A DNA stretch of 64,000 nt from Rhodospirillales bacterium (lineage in GTDB: Bacteria; Pseudomonadota; Alphaproteobacteria; SP197), in NCBI GenBank assembly GCA_014323865.1, contig JACONG010000016.1:19685-83684 (forward strand). Direction: 5' to 3'. Every line of letters begins with the position of its first letter. The first letter of the stretch is position 1. Shown one piece after another: positions 18,128 through 27,439 of this stretch. The position numbers and the translations under genes were made by a program. The notes below the pieces were generated by a model that was given only the letters and a program-made list of their open reading frames with translations, made no database searches and was not told where the DNA came from.

Positions 18128-19037
18128 AGAAGGGCTCCGCCGGTGGCAGGTCGCCAAGCCGGGCGTCGATCGCCTCCGCATCGGGCAGGGCCGGCATGGC
18201 ACCGTGTTGAAGACAGGTCAGTGCCCCGGCCACGGACCCGCAACGCAGGGCATCCTGCAGCTCCATGCCGTTGTCAAGCGCGGCCGTCAGCGCGCCGGTG
18301 AAGGCATCGCCCGCGCCGACCGTGTCGATCGGCGTGATGGCGAGACTGCCCACACGCCAGCGTGCATGCGGACCGATCGCCACGGCACCATCGGCACCCA
18401 GTGTCACGATGGTCGTCAGCCCATGCTCGGCGGCGAAGCGGGTCGCGACATCAACCGGCGACCGTTCGGTCATGCCGAGTTCATCGACCACCTGGCGGGT
18501 CTCACACTCGTTGAGGATCAGGAGATCAAGTGTCTCGGGCATGATCGGGCCCGCCGGCGCGCAGTTCAGCACAACCCGCTTGCCGGCCGCCTTGGCGCGC
18601 TGGGCCAGCGTGAAGGTCGCACGCAGCGGTACCTCCATCTGGAGCAGCACGGTGGTGCATTCGCCCAGAAGCTCGTCGGTCACGGTCTCGTGGTCGGGGC
18701 TCATGTTGGCACCGCTGGCAACAAGGATCTGGTTCTCGCCGTCGTCCGCCACGGCAATGACGGCAATGCCCGTGGGCGCCTCGACATGTTCGATCAGGCT
18801 GGTGTCGACGTCGTGCGCGGAGACGATCTCCAGAAGATCGTCACCATAGCTGTCGCGGCCGACGCAACCGACGATCACGACTTCGCCCCCGGCACGCGCC
18901 GCGGCGACCGCCTGGTTCGCACCTTTGCCGCCCGGTGCCGTGGCATGGCTCGGGGAGAGCACCGTCTCGCCCGGCCCCGGCAGCTCCGGCACGGGAACGA
19001 TCAGATCCATGTTGAGCGAACCGAAGACGATGATCAT
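18126..19037 (-). CDS. rbsK: Ribokinase (PfkB-family sugar kinase)
   Basis: A 303-residue PfkB-family kinase that phosphorylates ribose or a related sugar or nucleoside with ATP. It has Asn-Met-Asp-Leu near the N-terminus, the Pro-Gly-Gly-Lys-Gly-Ala-Asn-Gln-Ala-Val substrate loop (about 40) and the catalytic Asp-Thr-Val-Gly-Ala-Gly-Asp-Ala-Phe anion-hole motif (about 240-250). Both are characteristic of ribokinase. It is not next to other ribose genes. The start at 19037 gives the standard N-terminus. Confidence 0.8.
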   Translation of the reverse strand: MIIVFGSLNMDLIVPVPELPGPGETVLSPSHATAPGGKGANQAVAAARAGGEVVIVGCVGRDSYGDDLLEIVSAHDVDTSLIEHVEAPTGIAVIAVADDGENQILVASGANMSPDHETVTDELLGECTTVLLQMEVPLRATFTLAQRAKAAGKRVVLNCAPAGPIMPETLDLLILNECETRQVVDELGMTERSPVDVATRFAAEHGLTTIVTLGADGAVAIGPHARWRVGSLAITPIDTVGAGDAFTGALTAALDNGMELQDALRCGSVAGALTCLQHGAMPALPDAEAIDARLGDLPPAEPF

Positions 19038-19064
19038 GCCTGGCTCTGGCGTCGATTGTTACGG

Positions 19065-19101
19065 ACCCACCAACCATGCGTCCGTTGCATCGTTGGTGGG
19101 T
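19065..19101. terminator. Inverted repeat between glnT and rbsK
   Basis: ACCCACCAAC at 19065-19074 pairs with GTTGGTGGGT at 19092-19101, with an inner ATGC/GCAT pair in the loop. This strong hairpin lies in the 145-nt gap between two minus-strand genes. It may terminate glnT transcription, but no T-run follows, so a rho-independent role is uncertain. Confidence 0.4.
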
Positions 19102-19134
19102 GGGGGCGCGACTGCGGCCCCGCGCCAGTCAGGC

Positions 19135-19182
19135 GCGAAGGCCAAGCGAACGGAGTGAGCACCCGGCGACTGAGGGCCGAAA
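19135..19182 (-). repeat. Dispersed 48-bp repeat, copy 1 (3' of glnT)
   Basis: About 48 bp that closely match 63814-63862 (roughly 80% identity by eye, shared core GAGCACCCGGCG). Both copies sit directly after the stop codon of a minus-strand gene: glnT here and cnoX at the other site. The position suggests a 3'-end element. Confidence 0.6.
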
Positions 19183-20526
19183 CTAACAGTCCAGCGTGTT
19201 GTCGCGCTCCCACTGAGTCAGGTAGCGGGCGTAGTCGTTCCACTCGCGCGCCTGCATGCGCAGGAAGGCGTTCATCGTCTCGTCGCCCAGATAGGCCCGC
19301 AGCATCGCATTCTTCTCGGTGATACGCACGGCATCCATCAGGTTCAGCGGCAGGCGCTTGACGTCGAGCTTCCTGAGGTCAGCACTGCGGCGCGCCTCGT
19401 ACATGTTGATGTCGAGCCGCTTGCCGGGATCGGTCTTGTTGGCGATGCCGTCGAGACCCGCGGCCAGAAGCGCGGCCTGGGCCAGATAGGGATTCGTGGC
19501 ACCGTCCATCAGGCGGAACTCGAAGCGGCCCTCGTCGGGGATGCGCACCATGTGGGTGCGGTTGTTGCCGGTGTAGCTCACGGTGTTGGGTGACCAGGTC
19601 GCACCCGACGCCGTGACCGAGCCGTTGATGCGCTTGTAGCTGTTGACCGTGGGATTGAAGATCGAGGTCAGCGCCTCGGCGTTCTGAAGCACGCCGCCCA
19701 GGAAGTTGTAGCCCAGCTTCGAGATGCCGAGCTCGCCCTTGGGATCATGGAACAGATTCTTCTTGCCGCTCTTGTCCCAGATGCTGGCATGCGTATGGCA
19801 GCCGTTGCCGGTGATGTGGCTGAACGGCTTGGGCATGAACGTCGCCCGCAGCCCGTGTTTCTCGGCGATCGACTTCACCATGAACTTGAAGAAGGTGTGA
19901 CGGTCGGCCGTGATCAGGACATCGTCGAAATCCCAGTTCATCTCGAACTGGCCGTTGGCGTCCTCATGGTCGTTCTGGTAGGGGCCCCAACCAAGCGACA
20001 GCATGGCGTCGCAGATCTCGGAGACCACCTCGTAGCGCCGCATCAGGGCCTGCTGGTCGTAGCAGGGCTTGGCCATGGTGTCGCGCCGATCGGAGATGTC
20101 CAAGCCGTCCTCGCTGATCAGGTGATACTCGCACTCGACGCCGGTCTTGAGCCGGTAGCCCTTCTTGGCGGCAAGCGCAATCATGCGGCGCAGCACATTG
20201 CGCGGGCCGTGCTCGACCTCCTTGCCGTCCATCATGAGATTGCCGGGCATCCAGCCGACTTCCGGCCTCCAGGGCAGCTGCACGAGCGCGCTGGGATCGG
20301 GCACCGCGAACATGTCGGGGTGCGCCGGGGTCATGTCGAGATTGGTGGCGAACCCGGCAAACCCGGCGCCGTCCTTGACCATGCCATCGATCGCGACGGC
20401 CGGAACCAGCTTCGACCGCGCGACACCCGCGAGGTCCGAAAAGCTGATGAGGAAATACTTGATGCCCTTGTCTTTGGCGATCTGCGAAACCGTCTTCGTC
20501 GCCTTCTTGACTGCTTGCCGTGCCAT
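19183..20526 (-). CDS. glnT: Type III glutamine synthetase (GlnT-like)
   Basis: About 447 residues with the glutamine synthetase fold: the Ser-Asp-Leu-Ala-Gly beta-grasp, Val-Glu-Cys-Glu-Tyr-His, the Glu-Asp-Ala-Asn-Gly-Gln-Phe-Glu active-site segment, Gly-Asn-Gly-Cys-His-Thr-His and the Arg-Phe-Glu-Phe-Arg loop. It is closest to the GlnT/GSIII-like enzymes of rhizobia and related bacteria, which ligate ammonia or an amine to glutamate; gamma-glutamylmethylamide synthetase is an alternative. The ATG at 20526 has a GGGAG RBS; a GTG 12 nt upstream is less likely. It has no glnB/glnA neighbours. Confidence 0.8.
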   Translation of the reverse strand: MARQAVKKATKTVSQIAKDKGIKYFLISFSDLAGVARSKLVPAVAIDGMVKDGAGFAGFATNLDMTPAHPDMFAVPDPSALVQLPWRPEVGWMPGNLMMDGKEVEHGPRNVLRRMIALAAKKGYRLKTGVECEYHLISEDGLDISDRRDTMAKPCYDQQALMRRYEVVSEICDAMLSLGWGPYQNDHEDANGQFEMNWDFDDVLITADRHTFFKFMVKSIAEKHGLRATFMPKPFSHITGNGCHTHASIWDKSGKKNLFHDPKGELGISKLGYNFLGGVLQNAEALTSIFNPTVNSYKRINGSVTASGATWSPNTVSYTGNNRTHMVRIPDEGRFEFRLMDGATNPYLAQAALLAAGLDGIANKTDPGKRLDINMYEARRSADLRKLDVKRLPLNLMDAVRITEKNAMLRAYLGDETMNAFLRMQAREWNDYARYLTQWERDNTLDC

Positions 20527-20631
20527 GAATGCTCCCACATGCTGAAGGTGAACGTTATGGCCCGGACTTTAGCCTCTGACACGCCGAAGTCCATGCCTGC
20601 AGCCCGCAAGCCGACAAGCCAGGTGCGAAGT

Positions 20632-20982
20632 TCAGAAGCGTTCTTCCCCGTGTTCACGGACGGAATCGGGAAAGTCGCGGTAAAGCGCGAAGAAGACGTC
20701 CTCGACCTTGGAGTTCACCGCGTGGTGCAGGCCCTCGACGGGATCGACCCGGCGAGCGACACGGCCGAAGGCGTCGTCCATCTGCGCCATGGAATCGAAC
20801 TCCAGCGTGATGTGCCACTCCGGCAGGTTCGGATGGCCCAGGCCCAGCTTGCGCCGCGTGACCCGGTAGCCGACAAGCCCGCCCTCCGCCTTCAGATGCT
20901 CCAGATAGGCATGGGCCGCATCGGAAAAGTCGGTGTCCTTCACGCCCACCTTGAGCGATGCCCAGATGTGATAGATGTCCAT
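20632..20982 (-). CDS. Small conserved protein, DUF6614-like
   Basis: A 116-residue soluble protein. It opens Met-Asp-Ile-Tyr-His-Ile-Trp and has Tyr-Arg-Val-Thr-Arg-Arg-Lys-Leu-Gly-Leu-Gly, Glu-Trp-His-Ile-Thr-Leu-Glu-Phe and Phe-Phe-Ala-Leu-Tyr-Arg-Asp-Phe-Pro-Asp. The alternating strand/helix pattern suggests a ferredoxin-like dimeric alpha-beta barrel. I believe it belongs to the DUF6614 family, function unknown. It lies just upstream of glnT on the same strand (106-nt gap) and 6 nt downstream of the DUF5131 fragment. Confidence 0.6.
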   Translation of the reverse strand: MDIYHIWASLKVGVKDTDFSDAAHAYLEHLKAEGGLVGYRVTRRKLGLGHPNLPEWHITLEFDSMAQMDDAFGRVARRVDPVEGLHHAVNSKVEDVFFALYRDFPDSVREHGEERF

Positions 20983-20988
20983 GGTTGT

Positions 20989-21489
20989 CTACTTGGCTGA
21001 TGAAACCTGATCCTGCGGAAACTCGTCGTAAGTCCGACCTCCCAACTCACGACCCATTCGCTTCTTTTGCTTCCCGCCCCATTGCTTGAAGAAGAAGGCT
21101 GTCCGGTGATACCGACAAGACGTGAGGATCTCATCGACCCACTCGGGCTCCATTGGTCGCGCACCAGGGCCACTTTCACCCCCGACAATCGCCCAATGAA
21201 TATCCTTCAGATTCGGCGAACCAACCGCTCCGATCAGTGGTTCGAACGACACAAAGCGCACGACGCAATCGACCTGACGCAAGTGCTCGATGCGCCCAAG
21301 AAACTCACTGGTTTCGACACTGGTCCCAAGCCAGACATTCGGCAGGCGACCGAGACGCGGTGTGATTTGCTGCATCCGCTCCGGCCGTTTTGTCAGCACC
21401 TGATAGGTATGTTGCGGTGTCTCACTCATTACCTGCCAGACGCGTTTGATATCTTGTTCTGCAAGATCTTCATGAAGCAGGTCGCACAT
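20989..21489 (-). pseudogene. DUF5131 (phage Gp37/Gp68-like) protein, N-terminally truncated
   Basis: 166 residues matching the C-terminal two-thirds of DUF5131 proteins: Cys-Asp-Leu-Leu-His-Glu-Asp, Val-Leu-Thr-Lys-Arg-Pro-Glu-Arg-Met, Trp-Leu-Gly-Thr-Ser-Val-Glu, Val-Gly-Gly-Glu-Ser-Gly-Pro-Gly-Ala-Arg-Pro and Phe-Phe-Lys-Gln-Trp-Gly-Gly. Full-length members begin about 100 residues earlier with a Cys-rich radical-SAM-like motif. Here an in-frame TGA stands immediately before the Met and no upstream frame supplies that part. Base composition is lower in GC than the neighbours, suggesting transfer. Probably inactive. Confidence 0.75.
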
Positions 21490-21557
21490 CAATCAGTTTG
21501 ACTTTTTCACTTTACTCCCCTGCACAGATTTAGAGAAGAGGCAACGAGTTGCGCACC

Positions 21558-23243
21558 CTAATCCAGCACCGGAACAGCGTCTTCGGCCTTGACACGCCGC
21601 CGTGTCTTCTTGACCGGGGGTGGCACACGGGTCAACGCCCACTTCACGACGGTGCTTTCGCCGTTCAGCCCGCCGGAGATGACAACCTGCTGGCTGCGTT
21701 TCATCTGGCCGGTACCGAGATAGACGCTGTCGGTCAGCTCCAGCACACCGCCCGACATGCGCATGCGCCAGCCCTCGCCCGAGGGCAGGCGCAGGAGCGC
21801 GCCCTGGCCGTCCCGCACCACGGCGGCCTGGACATCGGGGTGGAGGTGGAAGCGCAGGGCGAACTTTGTGCCACCCGGGCCCTCGAGGACATCTTCGCCA
21901 CGCACATCCTCGCCGGTCGCCGAGAGGTAGAGCGAGCGGCGGTGCACCAGTCTGCCGAGCGGCCGGTAGCCGTCGTGGCTCAGGGTGAGCAGCACGGCGC
22001 CGTCTTCCTCGTCGCGCTCGACGGTCACGTTGCGGGGCGCGCGGCCCAGGCTGCCGTCCCTCCTGATCTCGACCGCGTTCTCGTCGTCGGCCGCCATGGT
22101 CGAGTGCGCGGCGGTCTCCCGCACAGCGGTGCGCCACGAGGCATCGGCGCCCTGCCAGGCACCCATGTTCACAATCAGCCGTTCCGGTCCGATGCTCATC
22201 TCGAAGGCGAGCGGTGCGGCATGGGCATGCGCGGCATAGTCGGAAGCAGGAGGCCCACCGGCATCGGCCAGGATCAGCGTCTTGCGTGCGCTGAGCCGCT
22301 CATAGCCCGTGTGCTGCGCCCGGCTGACCGGCTTGCCCGTGGCCTGGCCCATGGCGAGCACGTTGTCGATCAGCTCCGCGCTCTCCTCCGTGCCGCCGTT
22401 GAAGAGCGCCAGCGCCCCGTCGCCGTGGCGGTAGAAGCGCAGCATGGGGGCCGCCCGGTCGATGGTCTGCTGCAGCCAGTCGGGCACCGGCTTCTTGGCC
22501 TGGATCAGTGCAAGGCGGACGTCCACCAGGTCGCGCATGAGAAGAAACTGGACACTGGGATTGCGCTCGCGCTGGCCGCCGTCGGGCAGCATCTGACGAT
22601 TGAGCTCATGCTCCAGGAGCCGCATGGCCTGGGCAAAGCGTTTCTCCGCGCCCGGCAGCGTGAGGCCGGCATAAAGCAACGCCTTCACCGCGCCGATCCG
22701 ACCGAGACCCTCCGGTCCCGCATTCACGACCCGGGCGAGATGGCGGGTCTGTTCGGCCAGGCTCTGCAAAAACCGGCGACGGAACAGCGCATCGGCACCG
22801 TTCAGAAGAAACCCGCTATGCGTCGTCCAGGCGACCAACCTGCGACCGAGGATGTCGGCTCGCCAGGCAAACCGGTCCCAGCTGCCGCAATCGGCCATCC
22901 AGCCCGCCACGGCATGGCGCGCGGTTTGCCGCGAATCGCCGCCAGCTTCGCGCAGGTCACGCAGCCAGGTGAAGCCGTGAATCTCCTCGAGCCAGCCCGT
23001 CCAGGCGGCATCGGGATACCATTCGGGTGCATCGTCCCTGGGATCGAACTGCAGGGTCTGGCCGGCCAATCGCCAAATGCCGTCGGTCATCGCCCGACCG
23101 CGCGCCGCCTCACCCGGCCAGGGATCGGTCGGTGCCTGCAGAACCTGATCGGGCGCGCGGCCCAGCAGGGTCAGCCGGTAGAGCGGGCTGCCGTAGTAGA
23201 GCGCCTTCACGCTGCGCACCGGCCGAGAGAAGAGACCGCTCAT
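21558..23243 (-). CDS. Heparinase II/III-family protein
   Basis: A 561-residue protein with an N-terminal alpha/alpha toroid and a C-terminal beta-sandwich of the heparinase II/III type (Asn-Met-Gly-Ala-Trp-Gln-Gly, then Thr-Ala-Ala-His-Ser-Thr at about 390-400 and the His-Asp-Gly-Tyr motif). In alphaproteobacteria such genes commonly lie next to rpe and rsmB, as here. The substrate of this class is unproven; a polysaccharide lyase or envelope glycan role is plausible. No clear signal peptide. The ATG at 23243 is 22 nt after the rpe stop. Tail is Lys/Arg-rich. Confidence 0.8.
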   Translation of the reverse strand: MSGLFSRPVRSVKALYYGSPLYRLTLLGRAPDQVLQAPTDPWPGEAARGRAMTDGIWRLAGQTLQFDPRDDAPEWYPDAAWTGWLEEIHGFTWLRDLREAGGDSRQTARHAVAGWMADCGSWDRFAWRADILGRRLVAWTTHSGFLLNGADALFRRRFLQSLAEQTRHLARVVNAGPEGLGRIGAVKALLYAGLTLPGAEKRFAQAMRLLEHELNRQMLPDGGQRERNPSVQFLLMRDLVDVRLALIQAKKPVPDWLQQTIDRAAPMLRFYRHGDGALALFNGGTEESAELIDNVLAMGQATGKPVSRAQHTGYERLSARKTLILADAGGPPASDYAAHAHAAPLAFEMSIGPERLIVNMGAWQGADASWRTAVRETAAHSTMAADDENAVEIRRDGSLGRAPRNVTVERDEEDGAVLLTLSHDGYRPLGRLVHRRSLYLSATGEDVRGEDVLEGPGGTKFALRFHLHPDVQAAVVRDGQGALLRLPSGEGWRMRMSGGVLELTDSVYLGTGQMKRSQQVVISGGLNGESTVVKWALTRVPPPVKKTRRRVKAEDAVPVLD

Positions 23244-23265
23244 GGCCGCCTCGGTCAGCCCACCA

Positions 23266-23979
23266 TCACTCGCGCAAGGCGGCGATATTGGGGGCGTAAC
23301 CCGCCGGCCCGTCCTTGAAGACGGCGGTGCCAGCAACCAGCACATCGGCGCCCGCCTTGATCACCCGGGGTGCGGTCTCGGTCGTGACACCGCCGTCGAC
23401 CTCCAGATCGATGGTACGGCCGCTTGCGTCGATCATCGCGCGGAGCTCGGCGATCTTGGTGAGGCTGCTCTCGATAAAACGCTGGCCGCCGAAGCCCGGA
23501 TTGACGCTCATCACCAGGATCAGGTCGACGAGGTCCATGACACAGGCCACGGCCGAAGCCGGAGTCTGGGGATTGAGCGAAACGCCAGCCTTCACGCCAG
23601 TCGCCTTGATGGCCTGCAACGTACGGTGTGTGTGCGGCGAAGCCTCGATATGCACGGTGACGATGTCGCTGCCCGCCTTGATGAAGGCGTCGAGCAGCGG
23701 ATCGACCGGCGCGATCATCAAGTGCACGTCGAACGGCTTGGCACTGTGCGGCTTGAGCTTGCCGATCATCGGCGGACCGAGCGTCAGGTTCGGCACGAAG
23801 TGGCCGTCCATCACGTCGACATGGATGTAGTCGCAACCGGCGGCGTCGATCGCGCGGATCTCCTCGCCCAGCCGGGCAAAATCGGCCGAGAGAATGGAGG
23901 GAGCGATGCGGATCGGCTGTTGCACGACGATGAGGTAACAGGTTCCGAGTCCTGCGACAACGGCTGAGACCGGCCGCAT
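23266..23979 (-). CDS. rpe: Ribulose-phosphate 3-epimerase
   Basis: Interconverts ribulose-5-phosphate and xylulose-5-phosphate in the pentose phosphate pathway. TIM barrel with [10 protein letters not shown], [15 protein letters not shown], Ser-Val-Asn-Pro-Gly-Phe-Gly-Gly-Gln and Leu-Glu-Val-Asp-Gly-Gly-Val, i.e. all catalytic and metal-binding positions. The start is uncertain: ATG at 23979 adds a short hydrophobic leader, whereas GTG at 23925 gives the canonical N-terminus just before Ile-Arg-Ile-Ala-Pro-Ser. It lies between rsmB and the heparinase gene on the same strand. Confidence 0.92.
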   Translation of the reverse strand: MRPVSAVVAGLGTCYLIVVQQPIRIAPSILSADFARLGEEIRAIDAAGCDYIHVDVMDGHFVPNLTLGPPMIGKLKPHSAKPFDVHLMIAPVDPLLDAFIKAGSDIVTVHIEASPHTHRTLQAIKATGVKAGVSLNPQTPASAVACVMDLVDLILVMSVNPGFGGQRFIESSLTKIAELRAMIDASGRTIDLEVDGGVTTETAPRVIKAGADVLVAGTAVFKDGPAGYAPNIAALRE

Positions 23980-24041
23980 GTGGAACGCTTGGAACGAACA
24001 CTCTGTGGCTCTGCGTGCCAACAGTTGGTTGTTGCCGCAGG

Positions 24042-25328
24042 TCAGGTGCTGCGCTTCACCCGCATGGTGAAGAAACCGTCCATGCCGCCGTCGGACGCCA
24101 TGTGACAGGGCAGCGTGCGCAGGCAGCCGGTGGCGTCGACCGCGGCGGTGAGCCCGCCGACCTCGTCGGGACTGACAGGAAGCTGGATGACATCGGCGTG
24201 CCGTTCCAGGCAGCGGGCGAGCTGGGCCTCGCCCTCCTCGGGCTGCAGTGAACAGACAGCGTAGACCAGCGTGCCGCCCGGCTTCAGACCGGCGAGCGCG
24301 TTGTCGATCATACGCGCCTGAAGCTGGCTGAGGCGCGGGGGATCGTCCGGCCCTTTGGTCCAGGCGATATCGGGGTGGTGCCGGATCGTCCCGGTACCAC
24401 TGCACGGCGCATCGAGAAGCACGGCATCGACGGGCGCATCGGGCCGCCAGGATACGGCATCGGCGACGACCGTTTCGACCGTGAGGCCAAGCCGGCTCAT
24501 GTTCTCGTCGAGGCGCCCGAGACGGCGTTCAGAGAGATCGACCGCCGTCACGCGGGCGCCGGCCGCGGCGAGCTGGGCGGTCTTGCCGCCGGGTGCAGCA
24601 CAGAAATCGATGACATGCTGACTCGCGACATCGCCCAGGAGCCGCGCGGGCAGCGACGCCGCGGCGTCCTGCACCCACCAGCCGCCCGAGGCGTAGCCGG
24701 GCAGATCATCGACGGGCCCGGACATGGTACGGCGCAGACCACCGGTCGGCAGCAGGCGGGCATCGAGCCGGGCGGCCCAGCCGACGGCATCGCTGGCGAC
24801 CGAGAGGTCGAGCGCAGCGCGGCGGCCGTGGGATTCGGCAATTGCACGGGCGTTCTCCGGTCCGTAGTCCGTGTCCCAAGACGACCACAGCCACTTGGGC
24901 GTGTTGAGAAGCGCGGCATCCTGCTTGGCGATCATCGCCGCACCCTCGCGCCCGAGCCGACGCAGGATGGCGTTGACCAGACCGGCATGGGCGTTGGCGC
25001 GCTTGCGTGCCAGGTCGACAGCCGTGGAGACGGCCGCGTGGGGTGCGAAACCGAGAAACAGCAACTGGGCGGTGGCGAGCCGCAGGATCGCACGCGTGAC
25101 CCGCTCCTTCTTCGGCAGCGGCCGTTTCAGACAGGCACGGACCAGCGCATCAATCTGGCCCAGGCGACGGCAGGTCTCCGCCGTGATCGTCGCCACCAGC
25201 GCCCGGTCGCGCGGCTCCAGCATCCTGTGGCGACGGTCGCGATCGAGCACGTCATCGAGCGGCTTGCCGTCCTCCAGACACGCGACCAGCGCGTCCAGCG
25301 CAACCATACGGGGATCGTTGCGAGCCAA
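24042..25328 (-). CDS. rsmB: 16S rRNA (cytosine-967-C5) methyltransferase RsmB
   Basis: 428 residues. The N-terminal NusB-like RNA-binding domain is followed by a SAM-dependent methyltransferase domain. Signatures: [10 protein letters not shown] (SAM site, about 245), Asp-Ala-Pro-Cys-Ser-Gly-Thr-Gly (catalytic Pro-Cys) and the second conserved Cys in Tyr-Ala-Val-Cys-Ser-Leu. The start is either TTG at 25328, 1 nt after the preceding relic, or ATG at 25307; the alignment does not decide. It is upstream of rpe on the same strand. Confidence 0.93.
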   Translation of the reverse strand: MARNDPRMVALDALVACLEDGKPLDDVLDRDRRHRMLEPRDRALVATITAETCRRLGQIDALVRACLKRPLPKKERVTRAILRLATAQLLFLGFAPHAAVSTAVDLARKRANAHAGLVNAILRRLGREGAAMIAKQDAALLNTPKWLWSSWDTDYGPENARAIAESHGRRAALDLSVASDAVGWAARLDARLLPTGGLRRTMSGPVDDLPGYASGGWWVQDAAASLPARLLGDVASQHVIDFCAAPGGKTAQLAAAGARVTAVDLSERRLGRLDENMSRLGLTVETVVADAVSWRPDAPVDAVLLDAPCSGTGTIRHHPDIAWTKGPDDPPRLSQLQARMIDNALAGLKPGGTLVYAVCSLQPEEGEAQLARCLERHADVIQLPVSPDEVGGLTAAVDATGCLRTLPCHMASDGGMDGFFTMRVKRST

Positions 25329-25331
25329 GCG

Positions 25332-26045
25332 TCAGCCGTCGCGCAGGTTGAGGAAGCCCTGCAGGGCATGCGGCGCATAGGCGCGGGCCTTGGCCAGGAA
25401 GTCCCTGTAACTGGCATCGATACGCTGGCCGATGTCGTCCTCGGTGCCAAGTTCGGCGACGACCTCGGCGGTCTCGCTGCACAACCGGTCAACGACCGCA
25501 TCGGGGAAGGCACGGACATCGACGCCAAGCTCGGCAAGCTGCGGATAGGCCTCGGCGTTGTGATAGGCGAAGTCGCTCAGCGCCTGCTCGGTCGCCGCGG
25601 CAGCCGCGGTCTCGACCATCGCCTTGAAATCGTCGTCGATCGCATCCCAGGCGGCGCACCCGATGGCAACCTCGATCATGGCCGAGGGTTCGTGCCAGCC
25701 CGGCATGTAGTAGATCGGCGCCCACTGGTAGAGGCCCATGGCGATGTCGTTCCAGGGTCCGACCCAGTCGGCCGCCTGCTGGCCGGAGGTGCCACTGAAG
25801 AACGGGACCAGGCCAAAGCCATCGTAGAGCTCCCGCCAGAGCGCCATGCCTCCGCCATGACTGAGCCAGGCGGCCGACTCGGTCGTGGTCAGGCCGAACG
25901 GAATGGCGCTGAAGAAGAAGTTGAACGCGGCATGCCGATCCACCCAGAAACAGGGCGAGCCGTGAAACAGCTCCACCCGACCGTTGAGGACTGCATCGAA
26001 AGCCTCGAACGGTCCGGCGATCAGGCGGCGGCGTGAGACGGACAT
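25332..26045 (-). pseudogene. TRAP transporter solute-binding protein DctP, internally deleted
   Basis: 237 codons remain of an approximately 360-residue periplasmic DctP. The start (Met-Ser-Val-Ser-Arg-Arg-Arg-Leu-Ile-Ala-Gly) looks like a Tat leader, but it jumps straight into mid-protein sequence (Phe-Glu-Ala-Phe-Asp-Ala-Val). A second in-frame junction near 25770 joins Gln-Gln-Ala-Ala-Asp-Trp to Val-Gly-Pro-Trp-Asn-Asp, removing roughly 60 residues that normally hold the substrate-contact Arg (the Arg-Met-Pro-Gly-Leu-Gly segment). The C-terminus is intact. No DctQ or DctM genes are nearby. The frame is open, but the protein cannot fold as a binding protein. Confidence 0.75.
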
Positions 26046-26118
26046 GGCGTGGGCTCCAGCAGGTCAGCGATCGGCATAGTGCCCAAAGGTTGGGCGACCC
26101 GTCACGCAGACAATCGCA

Positions 26119-26970
26119 TCAAGTCCAGGGGCCCGACTGCCCCGCCATCGCACACAGGCGTCGGATGCGTTCCGCGGTCTTCGGGTGGGTGCTGAAGAGC
26201 CCGTCGATCTTGTGAGCGTGGAGCGGGTTGATGATGAACATGTGCGCGGTGGCCGGGTTGGCTTCGGCGCGTTCGTTATCAATACCGCGGGCGCCGCGAT
26301 CAATCTTCTCGAGTGCGGAGGCGAGCCACAGCGGGCGGCCGCAGATTTCCGCGCCGATGGCGTCGGCCTCGTACTCGCGAGAGCGGCTGATCGCCATCTG
26401 CACCATGGCGGCGGCCATGGGCGCCAGGATCGCCATGGCAAGCACGCCGATGATGCCGAGCGGCGAGTTCCGGCTGCCGCCGAAGAACATGGCGAAGCTC
26501 GCCAGCATCGAGAGTGCGCCCGCCATGGTGGCCGTGATCGTCATGATCAGCGTGTCGCGGTTCTTCACATGCGCCAGCTCATGCGCCATCACGCCTGCGA
26601 CCTCCTCGGAGCTCAGCATGCGCAGGAGGCCCTTGGTCGCCGCGACCGCGGCGTTGTCGGGGTTGCGGCCGGTGGCAAAGGCATTCGGCTGCAGCGTGTC
26701 GATAATGTAGACCCGTGGCATCGGCATCCCGGCATTGCGCGCCAGCTGCTCGACAATGCCGTGCAGCTCCGGCGCGGTCTTGCGATCGACCTCGCGCGCG
26801 CCGTGCATCCGAAGCACCATCTTGTCGGAGTTCCAGTAGGCGAAGAAGTTCATGCCCGCAGCGGCGACGAGCGCAACGAGAATCCCGCCTTCGCCGCCCA
26901 TCAGGAAGCCGCCGACCAGCAGGATCGCGGTCAAGGCGGCCATCAGCATGAAGGTCTTGGCGTGGTTCAT
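26119..26970 (-). CDS. htpX: Zinc metalloprotease HtpX
   Basis: A membrane-bound M48 protease for quality control of misfolded membrane proteins. About 283 residues: two N-terminal membrane helices (about 5-60), catalytic zinc motif His-Glu-Leu-Ala-His in Val-Met-Ala-His-Glu-Leu-Ala-His-Val, two further hydrophobic segments, Glu-Tyr-Glu-Ala-Asp with the third zinc ligand, and the C-terminal [12 protein letters not shown]. The ATG at 26970 starts the first membrane helix; another at 26985 adds five residues. Confidence 0.93.
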   Translation of the reverse strand: MNHAKTFMLMAALTAILLVGGFLMGGEGGILVALVAAAGMNFFAYWNSDKMVLRMHGAREVDRKTAPELHGIVEQLARNAGMPMPRVYIIDTLQPNAFATGRNPDNAAVAATKGLLRMLSSEEVAGVMAHELAHVKNRDTLIMTITATMAGALSMLASFAMFFGGSRNSPLGIIGVLAMAILAPMAAAMVQMAISRSREYEADAIGAEICGRPLWLASALEKIDRGARGIDNERAEANPATAHMFIINPLHAHKIDGLFSTHPKTAERIRRLCAMAGQSGPWT

Positions 26971-27044
26971 TGGCAATTCCGACATATTCAATCCAGAATG
27001 TGGGGACGCAGGACCGGGACCTTCAAGATCGAGAGCCCGAGACG

Positions 27045-27380
27045 ATGGCTGATTCGAACACGACCGACGATGAACGCCGCAAGGCGGAAGTGGCGCGCCT
27101 GCGCGCGGCCGAACGTTCCACCACACCGGAGGCTTACAACGTCAAGAGCAAGCCCCAGGTCACGGTCGACCCGATGTCTGGCGCCGGCGATTCCTACGGC
27201 ACGCTGTTCGGCTCCTGTTTCGCCGGCTCGACCAGCTGGCGCCAGCACCTAGCGACGGCCATGCAGCTGGGCACCTATGGCTTGGCCCATATCGCGCTGA
27301 TCCTGAACGTCGCCCAGTGCGAATGGTGGTATGAGCCCGGCATGTACGGCGGTCCGCCGGAGTACGGCAGCAGCCGCTGA
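27045..27380 (+). CDS. Hypothetical protein
   Basis: A 111-residue protein with a charged N-terminal half ([12 protein letters not shown]) and a C-terminal region with a weak hydrophobic helix ([11 protein letters not shown]) followed by a Tyr/Gly/Pro-rich end. I do not recognise the family. It is divergent from htpX with a 74-nt gap. The ATG at 27045 is chosen because upstream codons fall in the htpX promoter region. Codon use looks like that of its neighbours. Confidence 0.5.
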   Translation: MADSNTTDDERRKAEVARLRAAERSTTPEAYNVKSKPQVTVDPMSGAGDSYGTLFGSCFAGSTSWRQHLATAMQLGTYGLAHIALILNVAQCEWWYEPGMYGGPPEYGSSR

Positions 27381-27439
27381 TCGACGCTTCTCTCCGATCA
27401 ACCTTCGTGCTGTGATCCCCTGCAACGGGAGACAGCAGC

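Noticed and set aside
21493-22137. Coding frame antisense or frame-shifted to the heparinase gene, ending next to DUF5131
   Set aside because: Arg/Pro/Gly-rich low-complexity translation typical of a shadow frame; it does not supply the missing DUF5131 N-terminus.
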